Shown: piece after piece, positions 9,156-21,910 of the stretch
Numbering within the stretch: position 1 is the stretch's first letter
Layout of the letters: every line of letters starts with the position of its first letter
Assembly (NCBI GenBank): GCA_943787365.1
Contig: CALSMD010000003.1
Span: forward strand, 1-64,000
DNA: 64,000 nt
Source: an uncultured Flavobacteriaceae bacterium
Lineage (GTDB): Bacteria; Bacteroidota; Bacteroidia; Flavobacteriales; Flavobacteriaceae
Reading direction: 5' to 3'
Position numbers and translations under genes: made by a program
The notes under the pieces: model-generated
The model's database searches: none
What the model saw: only the letters and a program-made list of their open reading frames with translations
Told to the model about the DNA's origin: nothing

Positions 9156-9163
9156 ATCTTTGC
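9156..9163 (+). promoter_or_regulatory. Putative -7 promoter element for prfC
   Basis: TATCTTTG (TAnnTTTG) 15 bp ahead of the prfC ATG. No TTTG at standard -33 spacing, so this is supported by the -7 element only. Confidence 0.5.
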
Positions 9164-9178
9164 CAAAATTATCTTTTT

Positions 9179-10764
9179 ATGTCTTTTTTAAGTGAAATTG
9201 AACGCCGCCGTACTTTTGGCATTGTCTCGCATCCCGATGCAGGTAAAACAACCCTAACTGAAAAACTACTTCTTTTTGGAGGGGCGATTCAAGAAGCGGG
9301 TGCTGTGAAGAGCAACAAAATTAAAAAAGGCGCTACGAGTGACTTTATGGAAATTGAACGTCAGCGTGGAATTTCGGTGGCAACCTCTGTTTTGGCATTT
9401 GAATATAATGGCATCAAAATTAATATTTTGGACACGCCTGGTCACAAGGATTTTGCAGAAGATACGTTTAGAACCCTGACCGCTGTGGACAGTGTGATTG
9501 TGGTGATTGATGTTGCCAAGGGAGTTGAGGAACAAACCGAAAAATTGGTGAAAGTATGTCGAATGCGTAACATTCCCATCATCGTTTTTATCAATAAAAT
9601 GGACCGTGAAGGAAAAGATGCGTTTGATTTATTAGATGAGATTGAACAAAAATTAGGCCTTAAAGTGGTGCCTCTAAGTTTCCCTATTGGGATGGGGTAT
9701 GATTTTAAAGGGATTTATAATATTTGGGAGAAAAACATCAATTTATTTACGGGAGATAGTAAACGGGATATTGAAGAAACAATTAAAATTTCTGATGTCT
9801 CTGACCCCGCTCTAAATACGATTATTGGAGATACCGCCGCAGAAACCTTCGGGAGGAGTTGGAATTGGTGGAAGGTATTTATCCAGATTTTAATAAAGAC
9901 GATTATTTGAATGGCGATTTACAACCGGTGTTTTTTGGTTCGGCATTGAATAATTTTGGAGTTCGTGAGTTGTTGGATTGTTTTGTATCCATCGCTCCAG
10001 AACCCCGTCCAAAACACAGTGAAGAACGATTGGTAAATCCTAAAGAGGAGAAGTTTACGGGCTTTGTATTTAAAATACATGCCAATATGGATCCTAACCA
10101 TCGAGATCGCTTAGCGTTTATTAAAATTGTTTCTGGAGAGTTTAAGCGCAACACGCCTTACCTTCATGTACGCCACAATAAAAAATTAAAGTTTTCAAGC
10201 CCGAATGCCTTTTTTGCTGAAAAGAAAGAGATTGTAGATATTTCCTATCCAGGAGATATTGTTGGTTTGCATGATACGGGGAATTTCAAAATTGGGGATA
10301 CGCTGACAGAGGGCGAATTTTTGAACTACAAAGGAGTTCCTAGTTTTTCACCAGAGCATTTCCGTTACATCAATAATGCCGATCCTTTAAAGTCGAAACA
10401 GTTGTATAAAGGAATTGATCAGTTGATGGACGAAGGAGTTGCTCAGCTTTTTACCTTAGATTTGAATGGTCGAAAGGTGATTGGAACTGTGGGTGCGCTC
10501 CAGTATGAGGTGATTCAATACCGTTTGGAGCATGAATATGGTGCGAAGTGTAGTTATGAAAACTTGAATGTACACAAGGCGTGTTGGATTGAACCTGAGA
10601 GTATGAACCATCCAGAATTTGTAGAATTTAAACGTGTCAAGCAACGATTTTTAGCGACTGACAAACATGGGCAATTGGTGTTCTTTGCAGATTCTATATT
10701 TTCATTACAGATGACGGAACAAAAATATCCTTCTATAAAATTCCATTTAACGTCTGAGTTTTAA
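9179..10764 (+). CDS. prfC: Peptide chain release factor 3, broken by a -1 frameshift
   Basis: Translational GTPase that recycles RF1/RF2 after termination. GTP-binding motifs are intact: [11 protein letters not shown] (residues 18-28), [23 protein letters not shown] and NKMDREG. The open frame from 9179 derails near 9847 into GRSWNWWKV; the other frame starts with [11 protein letters not shown] and continues to a normal end at 10764. Adding one A to the AAA run at 9845-9847 gives [13 protein letters not shown], joining both parts into about 528 residues, the normal RF3 length. This looks like a homopolymer deletion in the assembly rather than gene decay. Confidence 0.92.
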
Positions 10765-10790
10765 TTTATCATTTTTTAATATTTATTTTA

Positions 10791-10798
10791 TATATTTG
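10791..10798 (+). promoter_or_regulatory. Putative -7 promoter element for the SIMPL-domain gene
   Basis: TATATTTG (TAnnTTTG) 24 bp ahead of the ATG at 10823, in a very AT-rich gap. No clear -33 element. Confidence 0.45.
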
Positions 10799-10822
10799 AT
10801 TTAAACCCAAATACATAAAAAT

Positions 10823-11542
10823 ATGAGCTACAACTCAAGACCCAGATTTCTTAGCATCTCTTTAATTTTAGGACTCTCCTTATTAGGCTTTTCTATTTTC
10901 AAAGGCCTCAAAACATTCAGTGATAAAGACCGCGTCGTGAAAGTGAAAGGACTCGCAGAAATGAATATAACCGCTATCTCTGCTCAAATCAACTTAAACT
11001 TTTCCTTCTCTGGAGACAATTTGCAAAAAATCATTCGTGATACTGAAAACAAAAAAAACCGCATTGTTAATTATTTAAAAGCGAAAGGATTTGATGAGAC
11101 AAACATTAAAGTCGGTAGCCCTGAAATCTCAGACAAAGAAAAATATTATGAGGATCAATGGAAAAATGGAAAAACTGTAAGCGTCAGAATAAAACGATAC
11201 TCTAATGAGTTGTCTATCATTATTCAATCAGACGATGTGAAAACAGTAGAAAAAAAGGCTAATCTATTGAAATCCGATCTCATTAAAGAAGGCTTAACTT
11301 CAAGAATTCACACTGATTATGTCTTCCCAAAATTGAATTCAGTCAAACCAAAATTAATTGCTGAGAGTACAAAAAATGCGCGAATTGCAGGAGAACAATT
11401 TGCCAATGATTCTGAAGCAACTTTAGGAAAAATAAAAACTGCCTCTCAAGGACAAATTTCGATTGCAGGACCATATGATTCTCCTGCTCCTTATATTCAA
11501 AAAGCGAGAGTGGTTAGTACGATTGTGTTTTTCTTAGATTAA
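10823..11542 (+). CDS. SIMPL-domain (DUF541) protein
   Basis: 239 residues. One N-terminal membrane segment (about residues 9-27, ISLILGLSLLGFSIFKGL) followed by an extracytoplasmic SIMPL/DUF541 domain: VVKVKGLAEMNI, the region GDNLQKIIRDTENKKNRIVNYL and the conserved C-terminal AGEQFANDSEATLGKI. SIMPL proteins occur in many bacterial envelopes; their molecular role is mostly unknown. It converges on the DUF3467-rpoC block, with a shared hairpin terminator in between. Confidence 0.85.
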   Translation: MSYNSRPRFLSISLILGLSLLGFSIFKGLKTFSDKDRVVKVKGLAEMNITAISAQINLNFSFSGDNLQKIIRDTENKKNRIVNYLKAKGFDETNIKVGSPEISDKEKYYEDQWKNGKTVSVRIKRYSNELSIIIQSDDVKTVEKKANLLKSDLIKEGLTSRIHTDYVFPKLNSVKPKLIAESTKNARIAGEQFANDSEATLGKIKTASQGQISIAGPYDSPAPYIQKARVVSTIVFFLD

Positions 11543-11584
11543 AATAATTTATTAAAAAGACACCGAAATAATTAATATAATAGC

Positions 11585-11618
11585 AAAAAAAAATCTCACT
11601 TTTCAGTGAGATTTTTTT
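11585..11618. terminator. Bidirectional intrinsic terminator
   Basis: Stem AAATCTCACT (11591-11600), loop TTTC, stem AGTGAGATTT (11605-11614), flanked by an A-run on the left and a T-run on the right, so it works on both strands. It lies between the convergent SIMPL gene and the rpoBC operon. Confidence 0.85.
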
Positions 11619-11632
11619 ATATGTAATAAGAA

Positions 11633-11950
11633 CTAAGCTTGTCCGGTTGGCCCAAAATTAAGCGGGACTGGAGGTTGCTCATAATCTTTAATTTCGCCAT
11701 GCGCTTGCTCAAACCTTTTTACATTTTCATGTAAGGCTTTTGCAAGACGCTTTGCATGTTGTGGTGTCAGTATAATACGTGACTTCACTTTGCTTTTTGG
11801 CGTCCCAGGCATGATGCTCACAAAATCCACTACAAATTCAGAAACAGAATGGTTGATAATCGCTAGGTTTGAATAGGTACCTTCCGCTACCGCATCATCT
11901 AACTCAATATTAATCTGTCCTTTTTTCGAAGGATCTTTTGGAGTGTTCAT
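11633..11950 (-). CDS. DUF3467 family protein
   Basis: 105 residues. Recognised as DUF3467: INIELDDAVAEGTYSNLAII near the N-terminus, then VDFVSIMPGTPKSKVKSRII and TPQHAKRLAKALHENV. No catalytic residues are visible and no function is established. It sits 5 bp downstream of rpoC, as is usual in Bacteroidota, and ends the rpoBC operon just ahead of the terminator. The position suggests cotranscription with RNA polymerase genes; a role in transcription is only inference. Confidence 0.88.
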   Translation of the reverse strand: MNTPKDPSKKGQINIELDDAVAEGTYSNLAIINHSVSEFVVDFVSIMPGTPKSKVKSRIILTPQHAKRLAKALHENVKRFEQAHGEIKDYEQPPVPLNFGPTGQA

Positions 11951-11955
11951 AGGGC

Positions 11956-14900
11956 TTAGTTAAAGTTTAATTCTTCTTTCTTTTCTATCAATTCTTCGAA
12001 TTCTTCATTAGAACCTACAATGATATTTTCGTAAGCTCTCAATCCTGTACCTGCTGGAATTCTATGTCCAACAATTACATTTTCTTTTAAGCCTTCTAAA
12101 GTATCTACTTTACCATTCACAGCTGCTTCGTTAAGAACTTTGGTTGTTTCTTGGAACGATGCCGCAGAGATAAACGATTTGGTCTGTAAAGAAGCTCTTG
12201 TGATTCCTTGTAAGATTGGAGTTGCGGTTGCTGGACTTGCATCTCTTGCAACAACGACTGCCTTATCCTCACGTTTTAGTAAAGAATTTTCATCTCTTAA
12301 CACACGGGCTGTAATGATTTGACCTTCCTTAAGGTTTTCAGAATCACCTGCGTTTTCAATGACTTTCTTTCCAAAAATTTCATCATTTTCTTTAATGAAA
12401 TCAGAAGTATGAACCAATTGATCTTCTAAGAAGATGGTATCTCCAGAATCTTTAATACGAACCTTACGCATCATTTGTCTTACCACTACTTCGAAATGCT
12501 TGTCGTTAATTTTCACCCCTTGTAATCGGTAAACTTCTTGAACTTCATTTACTAAGTATTGTTGAACAGCCGATGGGCCTTTGATGTTTAAGATATCGTT
12601 AGGTGTAATTGAACCATCTGACAATGGCATCCCTGCTTTTACAAAATCATTCTCTTGTACTAAGATTTGATTCGATAATTTAACAAGGTATTTTTTAATA
12701 TCTCCTAATTTAGATTCGATGATAATCTCACGGTTACCTCTTTTTATTTTACCAAAAGAAACAACACCATCAATTTCACTTACAACTGCTGGGTTGGAAG
12801 GATTACGTGCTTCGAAAAGCTCGGTTACACGAGGAAGACCTCCTGTAATATCCCCTGCCTTGGCAGACTTACGTGGAATTTTAACTAAGATTTTTCCTAA
12901 GCTAATCTTCTCACCGTCATCGACCATAATGTGGGCCCCCAATGGTAAGTTATAAGATCTTATAAGATTTCCTTTAGCATCTTCTACGAGTAAGGTTGGA
13001 ATTAATTTTTTGTTTCTAGATTCAGAAATAACTTTTTCTTGGAATCCTGTTTGCTCATCAATTTCAACTTGATAGGTAACGCCTTGCTCAATGTTTTCAT
13101 AACGTACTTTTCCTGAGAATTCAGAAATAATAACACCGTTATATGGATCCCATTGACAAATGACTGTATCCTTTTTAATCTTGTCTCCACTTTTAACAAA
13201 AATTGACGAACCGTAAGGAATGTTGTTTGTACTTAAAACAATCCCAGTTTTCTTGTCAACTAATTTAATTTCAGAGGTTCTAGATATCACGATATCAATT
13301 GCTTTTCCATCGTTGTCTTTTCCTTTAACAGTTTTAAGATCTTCGATTTCTGCAATCCCATCAAATTTGACGATTAATTTATTTTCTTCAGAAATGTTAC
13401 CTGCAATACCTCCAACGTGGAACGTACGCAATGTTAATTGTGTTCCTGGCTCTCCAATAGATTGTGCTGCCACAACTCCTACTGCTTCTCCTCGCTGAAC
13501 CATTTTACCTGTTGCTAGGTTACGTCCATAACACTTCGCACAAATTCCGGTTTTAGCTTCACATGTTAATGGTGAACGAACATCTACAGCTTCTAACGGA
13601 GACTGTTGGATTTTTTTCGCTTGAGCTTCATAAATATGATCTCCTGCCTCTACTAGAATTTCTTCTGTTAGTGGGTCATAGACATCATTTAATGACGTAC
13701 GTCCAACGATTCTTTCTTCTAAAGTTTCAACGATTTCTTCGTTTTTCTTTAACGCTTTTACTGAAATACCTCTAAGTGTACCACAGTCAACAGAGTTGAC
13801 AATCACATCTTGAGATACATCTACTAAACGACGTGTAAGATAACCAGCATCTGCTGTTTTTAATGCCGTATCGGCAAGACCTTTACGAGCCCCGTGTGTA
13901 GAAATAAAGTATTCAAGAATTGAAAGTCCTTCCTTAAAGTTAGAAAGAATTGGATTTTCAATAATTTCACCACCACCTGCATTGGATTTTTTAGGCTTTG
14001 CCATCAATCCACGCATACCAGTTAACTGACGAATTTGTTCTTTCGATCCCCTTGCTCCAGAATCAAGCATCATGTACACAGAGTTAAACCCTTGTTGGTC
14101 TTCTCTAATACGCTTCATGGAGAGTTCTGTTAATTCAGCATTGGTAGAGGTCCAGATGTCAATAACTTGGTTGTAACGTTCGTTATTGGTAATCAGTCCC
14201 ATATTATAGTTTGCCATAATACCGTCTACTTGCTTGTTAGCAGCAGCAATCATGGTATGTTTTTCTGGCGGGATAATAATATCTCCTAAACTGAATGACA
14301 ATCCACCTTTGAATGCGAAATTGTATCCTAAAGATTTAATTTCATCAAGGAATGCCGCTGTTTCAGGAACAGACGTTGCTTTTAAAATATCATGGATAAT
14401 ATCTCTTAAAGATTTTTTTGTTAAAACCTCATTAATATATCCTGCCGCAGCGGGTACTTTTTCGTTGAAAAGTACACGACCTGTGGTTGTTTCAATAATT
14501 TGAGTTGTTAATTCATCTTCTTCGTTAAAGTCAATGGTTCTTACACGAATTTGCGCATTCAAATCAACACGTTTTTCGTTGTAAGCAATGATCACTTCTT
14601 CAGGAGAATAGAACGTTAAGCCTTGTCCTAAAACTGGTACTTCAGGAGTTGACATACGTAACTTAGTCATATAATACAGACCCAATACCATATCCTGAGA
14701 AGGAACAGTTACTGGTGCACCATTTGCTGGATTCAAAATATTATGAGACGCTAACATTAAAAGTTGCGCTTCTAAGATTGCTTCGGGTCCAAGTGGTAAA
14801 TGCACTGCCATTTGATCTCCATCAAAATCGGCATTAAAGGCCGTACATACTAATGGGTGTAATTGGATTGCTTTTCCTTCAATCAGTTTTGGTTGAAATG

Positions 14901-16257
14901 CTTGGATTCCTAAACGGTGTAAGGTAGGCGCACGGTTTAGTAATACTGGATGTCCTTTTAAAACATTTTCCAATATATCCCAAACTACAGGCTCTCTTTT
15001 GTCTATAATTTTCTTTGCAGATTTCACCGTTTTTACAATTCCTCTTTCAATTAATTTTCTAATTACAAAAGGCTTGTATAATTCGGCTGCCATATTTTTT
15101 GGCAATCCACATTCAAATAATTTTAATTCTGGTCCTACAACAATTACCGAACGTGCTGAATAATCTACACGTTTTCCAAGTAAATTTTGACGGAAACGAC
15201 CTTGTTTTCCTTTCAATGAATCTGAAAGTGATTTTAAAGGACGGTTAGAATCTGTTTTTACAGCAGATGATTTACGTGTATTATCAAACAATGAATCTAC
15301 TGATTCTTGAAGCATACGTTTTTCATTACGTAAAATTACTTCTGGTGCTTTTATTTCAACAAGACGCTTTAAACGGTTGTTACGAATAATTACACGACGG
15401 TATAAATCATTTAAATCAGAGGTTGCAAAACGACCTCCATCTAAGGGAACTAACGGACGTAATTCTGGTGGAATTACAGGGATGGCTTTCATAATCATCC
15501 ACTCCGGTCTGTTCTCGCGATTTAAGTTCGATTCTCTTAAAGATTCCACAACTTGCAAACGTTTTAACGCTTCCGTTTTACGTTGTTTTGAAGTCTCTGT
15601 ATTGGCTTTATGACGCAATTCAAAAGACAAGGTATCAAGATCAATTCTTGATAAAAGGTCAATTAAACATTCAGCTCCCATTTTAGCAATAAATTTGTTA
15701 GGGTCTGTATCGTCTAAATATTGATTGTCTTGTGGTTGAACTTCAAGAATATTTAAATATTCTTCTTCTGTAAGGAAGTCCATTTTTTTAACGGGTTCTC
15801 CTTCAGCGTTCACGGCATTACCTGGTTGGATTACGACATAACGTTCGTAATAGATAATCATATCTAATTGCTTAGATGGTAATCCAAGTAAGTAACCGAT
15901 TTTGTTTGGTAAAGAACGGAAATACCAGATGTGTGCTACAGGCACCACAAGGTTGATATGTCCTACACGGTCTCTACGTACTTTCTTTTCGGTAACTTCT
16001 ACACCACATCGATCACAAATAATTCCTTTGTAACGGATACGTTTGTATTTTCCACAAGCACATTCGTAATCCTTTACAGGACCAAAAATACGCTCACAAA
16101 ATAAACCATCACGTTCAGGTTTGTGGGTTCTGTAGTTAATTGTTTCTGGTTTAAGAACTTCACCACGAGACGCTCCTAGGATCGACTCTGGAGATGCTAA
16201 ACCAATTGAGATTTTATTAAATCTCGGTACTGTAATATTATCTTGCTTTTTTGCCAT
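11956..16257 (-). CDS. rpoC: RNA polymerase subunit beta'
   Basis: 1433 residues, the usual Bacteroidota length, no frame breaks. Catalytic subunit of RNA polymerase: the Mg-binding motif NADFDGD is at residues 475-481, and the zinc-ribbon cysteines are C66, C68, C81 and C84 (CACGKYK...CDRCG). The second zinc site and trigger loop are in the C-terminal half ([29 protein letters not shown]). Follows rpoB by 32 bp. Confidence 0.99.
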   Translation of the reverse strand: MAKKQDNITVPRFNKISIGLASPESILGASRGEVLKPETINYRTHKPERDGLFCERIFGPVKDYECACGKYKRIRYKGIICDRCGVEVTEKKVRRDRVGHINLVVPVAHIWYFRSLPNKIGYLLGLPSKQLDMIIYYERYVVIQPGNAVNAEGEPVKKMDFLTEEEYLNILEVQPQDNQYLDDTDPNKFIAKMGAECLIDLLSRIDLDTLSFELRHKANTETSKQRKTEALKRLQVVESLRESNLNRENRPEWMIMKAIPVIPPELRPLVPLDGGRFATSDLNDLYRRVIIRNNRLKRLVEIKAPEVILRNEKRMLQESVDSLFDNTRKSSAVKTDSNRPLKSLSDSLKGKQGRFRQNLLGKRVDYSARSVIVVGPELKLFECGLPKNMAAELYKPFVIRKLIERGIVKTVKSAKKIIDKREPVVWDILENVLKGHPVLLNRAPTLHRLGIQAFQPKLIEGKAIQLHPLVCTAFNADFDGDQMAVHLPLGPEAILEAQLLMLASHNILNPANGAPVTVPSQDMVLGLYYMTKLRMSTPEVPVLGQGLTFYSPEEVIIAYNEKRVDLNAQIRVRTIDFNEEDELTTQIIETTTGRVLFNEKVPAAAGYINEVLTKKSLRDIIHDILKATSVPETAAFLDEIKSLGYNFAFKGGLSFSLGDIIIPPEKHTMIAAANKQVDGIMANYNMGLITNNERYNQVIDIWTSTNAELTELSMKRIREDQQGFNSVYMMLDSGARGSKEQIRQLTGMRGLMAKPKKSNAGGGEIIENPILSNFKEGLSILEYFISTHGARKGLADTALKTADAGYLTRRLVDVSQDVIVNSVDCGTLRGISVKALKKNEEIVETLEERIVGRTSLNDVYDPLTEEILVEAGDHIYEAQAKKIQQSPLEAVDVRSPLTCEAKTGICAKCYGRNLATGKMVQRGEAVGVVAAQSIGEPGTQLTLRTFHVGGIAGNISEENKLIVKFDGIAEIEDLKTVKGKDNDGKAIDIVISRTSEIKLVDKKTGIVLSTNNIPYGSSIFVKSGDKIKKDTVICQWDPYNGVIISEFSGKVRYENIEQGVTYQVEIDEQTGFQEKVISESRNKKLIPTLLVEDAKGNLIRSYNLPLGAHIMVDDGEKISLGKILVKIPRKSAKAGDITGGLPRVTELFEARNPSNPAVVSEIDGVVSFGKIKRGNREIIIESKLGDIKKYLVKLSNQILVQENDFVKAGMPLSDGSITPNDILNIKGPSAVQQYLVNEVQEVYRLQGVKINDKHFEVVVRQMMRKVRIKDSGDTIFLEDQLVHTSDFIKENDEIFGKKVIENAGDSENLKEGQIITARVLRDENSLLKREDKAVVVARDASPATATPILQGITRASLQTKSFISAASFQETTKVLNEAAVNGKVDTLEGLKENVIVGHRIPAGTGLRAYENIIVGSNEEFEELIEKKEELNFN

Positions 16258-16289
16258 AATATATGGTTATGATAATGAATTAAATTCTA

Positions 16290-19200
16290 TTATTCTTCTA
16301 ATCTTATGTCTAGTCCTAAACCTTTCAATTCGTGCATTAATACGTTGAAAGATTCTGGTAATCCCGGTTCCGGCATTGGTTCTCCTTTAACGATCGCTTC
16401 GTATGTTTTGGCACGTCCAATAACATCATCCGACTTCACGGTAAGGATTTCTCTAAGCGTACTAGATGCTCCATAAGCCTCTAGTGCCCAAACTTCCATT
16501 TCTCCAAAACGCTGACCACCAAATTGTGCTTTACCACCTAATGGTTGTTGTGTAATAAGAGAGTATGGTCCAATAGAACGTGCGTGCATCTTATCGTCCA
16601 CCATATGTCCTAACTTTAACATATAGATAACTCCAACAGTTGCAGCTTGATCAAAACGATCTCCTGTTCCACCATCGTATAAGTATGTATGTCCAAATCT
16701 TGGAATTCCTGCTTCGTCTGTAAGCTCATTGATTTGATCCAATGTAGCCCCATCAAAAATTGGAGTGGCATACGTTCTTCCTAAATCTTGTCCAGCCCAT
16801 CCTAAAACAGTCTCATAAATTTGACCAATATTCATACGCGATGGTACACCAAGTGGGTTTAGTACGATATCTACTGGAGTTCCGTCTTCAAGGAATGGCA
16901 TATCTTCTTGACGTACAATACGCGCCACAATACCTTTATTTCCGTGACGACCCGCCATTTTATCACCTACTTTAAGTTTACGTTTTTTAGCAATGTAAAC
17001 TTTCGCAAGTTTGATGATACCCGCTGGAAGTTCATCTCCTACAGAGATTGTAAACTTCTCACGTCTTAAACCACCTTGAAGGTCATTTTCTTTAATTTTA
17101 TAATTATGAATCAATTCTGAAACTAACTTATTGTTAGTAGCATCTGTTGTCCATTTACCTGAAACTAAATGCGCATAATCATCAACGGCATTTAACATCT
17201 TAAGTGTAAATTTCTTTCCTTTAGGGAATACATCTTCTCCAAGGTCATTTGAAATACCTTGCGCTGTTTTTCCACCAACAATACTAAATAGTTTTTCAAC
17301 TAAAACAGACTGTAAATCGTCAAATTTAGTATCGTACTGATCTTCCAATTTAGAAATATCTTCTTTATCCTGAGCACGTTTCCGTTTGTCTTTAACTGCT
17401 CTTGAGAACAATTTTTTCTCAATAACAACCCCGTGAAGTGATGGAGAAGCTTTAAGTGATGCATCTTTTACATCGCCTGCTTTATCTCCAAAAATAGCTC
17501 TTAATAATTTTTCTTCTGGTGTAGGATCTGATTCGCCTTTAGGAGTAATTTTCCCAATAAGGATATCTCCTGGTTTGATTTCAGCTCCAATACGGATCAT
17601 TCCATTTTCATCAAGGTCTTTAGTTGCCTCTTCTGAAACATTAGGAATGTCATTGGTAAGTTCTTCATTACCAAGTTTTGTATCTCTTACTTCAAGAGAA
17701 TACTCGTCAATATGAATCGATGTAAAAACATCATTTCTAACCACTTGTTCAGAAATTACAATCGCATCCTCAAAGTTGTACCCTTTCCAAGGCATAAAAG
17801 CAACCTTCATATTTCTACCTAGTGCAAGCTCCCCGTTTTGAGTCGCATACCCTTCAGTAAGAACTTGTCCTTTTTTAACTTTATCACCCTTTTTGACAAT
17901 GGCTTTAAGATTAACAGACGTTCCTTGATTGGTTTTTCTAAACTTAGTTAATGGATATGTAACGATGTTTGAATCAAAACTAACTAATGATTCTTCATCT
18001 GTTCTGTCATATTTAATTGTGATCTTGTTTGCATCTACATACTTCACAACACCAGATCCCGCTGCATTTACCAAGACTCTAGAATCGGACGCTACTTGAC
18101 GTTCCAATCCAGTTCCAACAATAGGAGCTTGTGGTCTTAATAAGGGTACTGCTTGACGCATCATGTTTGATCCCATCAATGCACGGTTGGCATCATCATG
18201 TTCCAAGAAAGGAATTAACGACGCAGAGATTGAAGAAATCTGGTTTGGTGCAACATCTGTATAATTTACTTGAGATGGATCAATCACTGGGAAATCACCT
18301 TCTTGACGTGCAATTACTTTTTCAGAAGTAATTTTACCATTTTCATCTACAGGAATACTTGCCTGCGCAATCATTTGATCTTCCTCTTCTTCAGCACTTA
18401 AATATACAGGTGTACCTTTAATATCTACAACTGAGTTTTCAACTTTTCTGTAAGGTGTTTCAATGAATCCCATTGAATTCACTTTTGCAAAAACAGAAAG
18501 TGAAGAAATCAAACCAATGTTTGGTCCTTCAGGAGTTTCAATTGGACATAAACGTCCGTAGTGTGTGTAGTGTACATCTCGAACTTCGAAACCTGCACGC
18601 TCTCTTGATAAACCACCGGGCCCTAGTGCAGACAAACGACGCTTGTGCGTAATTTCTGCAAGTGGGTTGGTTTGATCCATAAATTGAGACAACTGATTGG
18701 TTCCAAAAAAGGAGTTGATGACTGATGATAATGTTTTCGCATTAATCAAATCAATCGGAGTAAATACTTCATTGTCACGTACATTCATACGCTCACGAAT
18801 GGTTCTAGCCATACGTGCTAAACCAACACCAAATTGAGACGATAATTGCTCACCAACAGTTCTAACACGACGGTTAGATAGGTGGTCAATATCATCAATT
18901 TCAGCTTTAGAGTTGATTAACTCAATTAAGTATTTAATAATGGTAATGATATCTTCTTTGGTAAGCACTTGCTTGTCCATTCCAATATCAAGACCTAATT
19001 TTTTATTCATTCTATAACGACCTACTTCACCTAGGTTGTAACGTTGGTCACTAAAGAATAATTTATCAATAATACCACGCGCCGTTTCTTCATCTGGCGG
19101 CTCAGCATTACGTAATTGTCTGTAAATATGTTCAACCGCTTCTTTTTCAGAGTTGGTTGGATCTTTTTGAAGTGTGTTATGAATAATTGCATAATCACCT

Positions 19201-20102
19201 TGCTGCGCACTTTCTTTGTGTAAAAGAACCGTTTTGGCAGCCGTTTCTAGAATTTCTTCTATATTATCTTTATCAAGGATGGTATCACGATCGAGTATGA
19301 TTTCGTTTCTTTCAATAGAAACAACTTCACCCGTATCTTCATCCACGAAATCTTCATGCCATGTATTTAATACACGAGCAGCAAGCTTACGTCCTTGTAC
19401 TTTTTTTAATCCTGATTTTGAAACTTTGATTTCTTCTGCAAGGTCAAAAATTTCAAGAATATCTTTATCTCTTTCAAATCCAATAGCTCTGAAGAGTGTT
19501 GTAACAGGTAATTTTTTCTTTCTGTCGATATAAGCGTACATAACGCTGTTGATATCGGTCGCAAATTCAATCCAAGATCCTTTGAAAGGAATGACTCTAG
19601 CTGAGTATAATTTTGTACCGTTAGCATGAAAAGATTGACCAAAGAAAACACCTGGCGATCGGTGAAGTTGTGACACTACCACACGTTCTGCACCATTGAT
19701 ACAAAAAGTACCACTTGGCGTCATGTATGGAATTGTACCAAGGTAAACATCTTGTACTATAGTTTCAAAATCTTCATGTTCAGGATCTGTACAGAATAAT
19801 TTTAAACGTGCTTTTAAAGGCACACTATATGTAAGACCTCTTTCGATACATTCTTCTAGTGAGTATCTTGGTGGGTCGATGAAATAATCCAAAAATTCTA
19901 ATACAAACTGGTTACGTGTATCAGTGATTGGAAAATTTTCCATGAAGGTGTTGTACAACCCTTCATCTCCTCTTTCTTCTGATTTTGTCTCTAACTGGAA
20001 AAAATCCTGGAAGGATTTTATCTGAATATCCAAGAAATCAGGATATTCTGTTCTATTTTTAATAGACGAGAAATTTAATCTTTCAGCTTTTTTTGCTAAC
20101 AT
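16290..20102 (-). CDS. rpoB: RNA polymerase subunit beta
   Basis: 1270 residues, full length and unbroken. Signatures include the rifampicin-region [25 protein letters not shown] (near residues 455-480; the sensitive residues D, H and S look wild type), [18 protein letters not shown], and the C-terminal clamp [19 protein letters not shown] with [28 protein letters not shown]. It is separated from rplL by 127 bp that contain a long hairpin. Confidence 0.99.
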   Translation of the reverse strand: MLAKKAERLNFSSIKNRTEYPDFLDIQIKSFQDFFQLETKSEERGDEGLYNTFMENFPITDTRNQFVLEFLDYFIDPPRYSLEECIERGLTYSVPLKARLKLFCTDPEHEDFETIVQDVYLGTIPYMTPSGTFCINGAERVVVSQLHRSPGVFFGQSFHANGTKLYSARVIPFKGSWIEFATDINSVMYAYIDRKKKLPVTTLFRAIGFERDKDILEIFDLAEEIKVSKSGLKKVQGRKLAARVLNTWHEDFVDEDTGEVVSIERNEIILDRDTILDKDNIEEILETAAKTVLLHKESAQQGDYAIIHNTLQKDPTNSEKEAVEHIYRQLRNAEPPDEETARGIIDKLFFSDQRYNLGEVGRYRMNKKLGLDIGMDKQVLTKEDIITIIKYLIELINSKAEIDDIDHLSNRRVRTVGEQLSSQFGVGLARMARTIRERMNVRDNEVFTPIDLINAKTLSSVINSFFGTNQLSQFMDQTNPLAEITHKRRLSALGPGGLSRERAGFEVRDVHYTHYGRLCPIETPEGPNIGLISSLSVFAKVNSMGFIETPYRKVENSVVDIKGTPVYLSAEEEEDQMIAQASIPVDENGKITSEKVIARQEGDFPVIDPSQVNYTDVAPNQISSISASLIPFLEHDDANRALMGSNMMRQAVPLLRPQAPIVGTGLERQVASDSRVLVNAAGSGVVKYVDANKITIKYDRTDEESLVSFDSNIVTYPLTKFRKTNQGTSVNLKAIVKKGDKVKKGQVLTEGYATQNGELALGRNMKVAFMPWKGYNFEDAIVISEQVVRNDVFTSIHIDEYSLEVRDTKLGNEELTNDIPNVSEEATKDLDENGMIRIGAEIKPGDILIGKITPKGESDPTPEEKLLRAIFGDKAGDVKDASLKASPSLHGVVIEKKLFSRAVKDKRKRAQDKEDISKLEDQYDTKFDDLQSVLVEKLFSIVGGKTAQGISNDLGEDVFPKGKKFTLKMLNAVDDYAHLVSGKWTTDATNNKLVSELIHNYKIKENDLQGGLRREKFTISVGDELPAGIIKLAKVYIAKKRKLKVGDKMAGRHGNKGIVARIVRQEDMPFLEDGTPVDIVLNPLGVPSRMNIGQIYETVLGWAGQDLGRTYATPIFDGATLDQINELTDEAGIPRFGHTYLYDGGTGDRFDQAATVGVIYMLKLGHMVDDKMHARSIGPYSLITQQPLGGKAQFGGQRFGEMEVWALEAYGASSTLREILTVKSDDVIGRAKTYEAIVKGEPMPEPGLPESFNVLMHELKGLGLDIRLEE

Positions 20103-20166
20103 CGATGGACGAATTATTGATTAAAAAAATAATTATTTATGTGTGTACATAAATTATACACAAAAG

Positions 20167-20205
20167 GGTTTAGGTCTTAGAGTGTATGACTCTAGGACCT
20201 AAACC
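20167..20205 (-). promoter_or_regulatory. Long hairpin between rplL and rpoB (attenuator or processing site)
   Basis: Inverted repeat of 17 bp with one wobble position and a 5-nt loop: arms GGTTTAGGTC and GACCTAAACC are perfect, with TTAGAGT/ACTCTAG inside. There is no T-run on the minus-strand side, so it is unlikely to be a simple terminator. Its place matches the attenuator/RNase III site between rplL and rpoB in E. coli; the equivalence is inference. Confidence 0.7.
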
Positions 20206-20229
20206 AATGTATGGAATTAAGTGGTAAGC

Positions 20230-20604
20230 TTACTTAAGCTCAACCTCTGCTCCAGCTTCTTCTAAAGAAGTTTTTAAGCCTTCAGCTTCATCTTTAGAAA
20301 CACCTTCTTTGATAGCGCTTGGTGCGTCATCAACTAATCCTTTAGCTTCTTTTAAACCTAAACCAGTTAATTCTTTAACTAATTTAACTACTGCTAATTT
20401 AGATCCACCTGCGGCTTTAAGAATTACATCGAATTCTGTTTGCGCCTCAGCAGCTTCTCCACCACCAGCGGGTCCAGCAGCGACTGCTACAGCTGCGGCT
20501 GCAGGTTCGATACCGTACTCGTCTTTTAAAATTGTTGCTAGTTCGTTAACTTCTTTTACTGTTAAGTTTACTAATTGTTCTGCGAAATCTTTTAAATCTG
20601 CCAT
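20230..20604 (-). CDS. rplL: 50S ribosomal protein L7/L12
   Basis: 124 residues. Stalk protein of the large subunit that recruits translational GTPases. N-terminal dimerisation domain, then the flexible Ala/Gly hinge ([20 protein letters not shown], about residues 36-55), then the C-terminal globular domain with [24 protein letters not shown]. Usual position between rplJ and rpoB. Confidence 0.98.
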   Translation of the reverse strand: MADLKDFAEQLVNLTVKEVNELATILKDEYGIEPAAAAVAVAAGPAGGGEAAEAQTEFDVILKAAGGSKLAVVKLVKELTGLGLKEAKGLVDDAPSAIKEGVSKDEAEGLKTSLEEAGAEVELK

Positions 20605-20669
20605 TTTTCTATCGTTTTAATAAATTTTTAATATAATATATAATTGTAAAAAGTGCGTACTCGTATTGA

Positions 20670-21191
20670 TTATCCCTCTTTCTGAGATAATGTTTTTAGG
20701 ATACCTGATAGTTTTCCACCACTTGATTGAAGTGCTGAAATAACGTTTTTAGCAGGCGATTGTAATAATCCAATGATGTCTCCAATAAGTTCTTCTTTAG
20801 ACTTAATGTCAACTAACATATCCAATTGATCGTCACCAATGTAAACCGCTTGTTCGATAAAGGCTCCTTTAAGGAACGGCTTTTCAGATTTTTTTCTAAA
20901 AGCTTTGATTACTTTTGCTGGTGCATTTCCAGTTTCAGAATACATTACTGAGGTATTACCTTTTAAAGTACTAGGTAAATCTCCGAAATCTTTATCTGAA
21001 GCTTCCATTGCTTTTTCAAGCAAGGTGTTCTTTACTACTGCTAACTTAATGTTTGCTTTAAAGCAAGCACGTCGTAAGGCTGAAGTAGCTACTGCGTTTA
21101 AACCTGAAATATCTGTTAAATATAAATTTGAATTCTCAGCTAATTCTACAGTCAACGCTTCGATTACTTTTGATTTTTCTTCTCTTGTCAT
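20670..21191 (-). CDS. rplJ: 50S ribosomal protein L10
   Basis: 173 residues. Base of the L7/L12 stalk, binds 23S rRNA. Family features: MTREEKSKVIEALTVELAE, the central KLAVVKNTLLEKAME and the C-terminal helix PAKNVISALQSSGGKLSGIL that binds L7/L12 dimers. Starts 11 bp after rplA, so there is no room for a long L10 leader directly upstream; autoregulation would have to act elsewhere. Confidence 0.98.
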   Translation of the reverse strand: MTREEKSKVIEALTVELAENSNLYLTDISGLNAVATSALRRACFKANIKLAVVKNTLLEKAMEASDKDFGDLPSTLKGNTSVMYSETGNAPAKVIKAFRKKSEKPFLKGAFIEQAVYIGDDQLDMLVDIKSKEELIGDIIGLLQSPAKNVISALQSSGGKLSGILKTLSQKEG

Positions 21192-21202
21192 AATAAAATT
21201 GT

Positions 21203-21895
21203 TTAACTACTCACTTTTGAATCCACAGCAATACTCGGGCTCATTGTACTAGACATAAATATGCTTTTCACATAAATCCCTTTTGCTGATGTTGGTTTTA
21301 ACTTCATGATAGTTGTTAATAGCTCTTGAGCATTGTCTTGAATTTTGTCTGCAGAGAAAGATGTTTTTCCTATAGCTGCATGTACAATCCCAGTCTTATC
21401 AACTTTGAAATCTATTTTTCCTGCTTTTACTTCTGTTACTGCTTTAGCAACGTCCATTGTTACAGTTCCTGTCTTTGGGTTAGGCATTAAACCACGGGGG
21501 CCTAATACACGACCTAATGGTCCTAATTTACCCATAACACTTGGCATTGTGATGATAACGTCAACGTCTGTCCAACCACCTTTGATTTTATCAAGGTATT
21601 CTTCTAAACCAACGTAATCTGCACCAGCATCTTTAGCTTCCTGAGCTTTATCAGGTGTTACTAATGCAAGTACTTTCATATCTTTACCAGTTCCATGCGG
21701 AAGAGATACGATCCCTCTTACCATTTGATTAGCTTTTCGAGGATCTACTCCTAAACGAATTGCTAAATCAACAGATGCATCAAACTTTGTGTTTGTAATG
21801 TCTTTTACTAAAACTGAAGCCTCTTGAAGACTGTAGATTTTACTCTTATCAATTTTAGCAACTGCTTCCTTTTGCTTTTTTGTTAATCTTGCCAT
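21203..21895 (-). CDS. rplA: 50S ribosomal protein L1
   Basis: 230 residues. Binds 23S rRNA at the L1 stalk and often represses its own operon. Signatures: [33 protein letters not shown] and [20 protein letters not shown], the classic L1 motif. 15 bp downstream of rplK. Confidence 0.98.
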   Translation of the reverse strand: MARLTKKQKEAVAKIDKSKIYSLQEASVLVKDITNTKFDASVDLAIRLGVDPRKANQMVRGIVSLPHGTGKDMKVLALVTPDKAQEAKDAGADYVGLEEYLDKIKGGWTDVDVIITMPSVMGKLGPLGRVLGPRGLMPNPKTGTVTMDVAKAVTEVKAGKIDFKVDKTGIVHAAIGKTSFSADKIQDNAQELLTTIMKLKPTSAKGIYVKSIFMSSTMSPSIAVDSKVSS

Positions 21896-21910
21896 TTCAA
21901 ATAATTTTGA

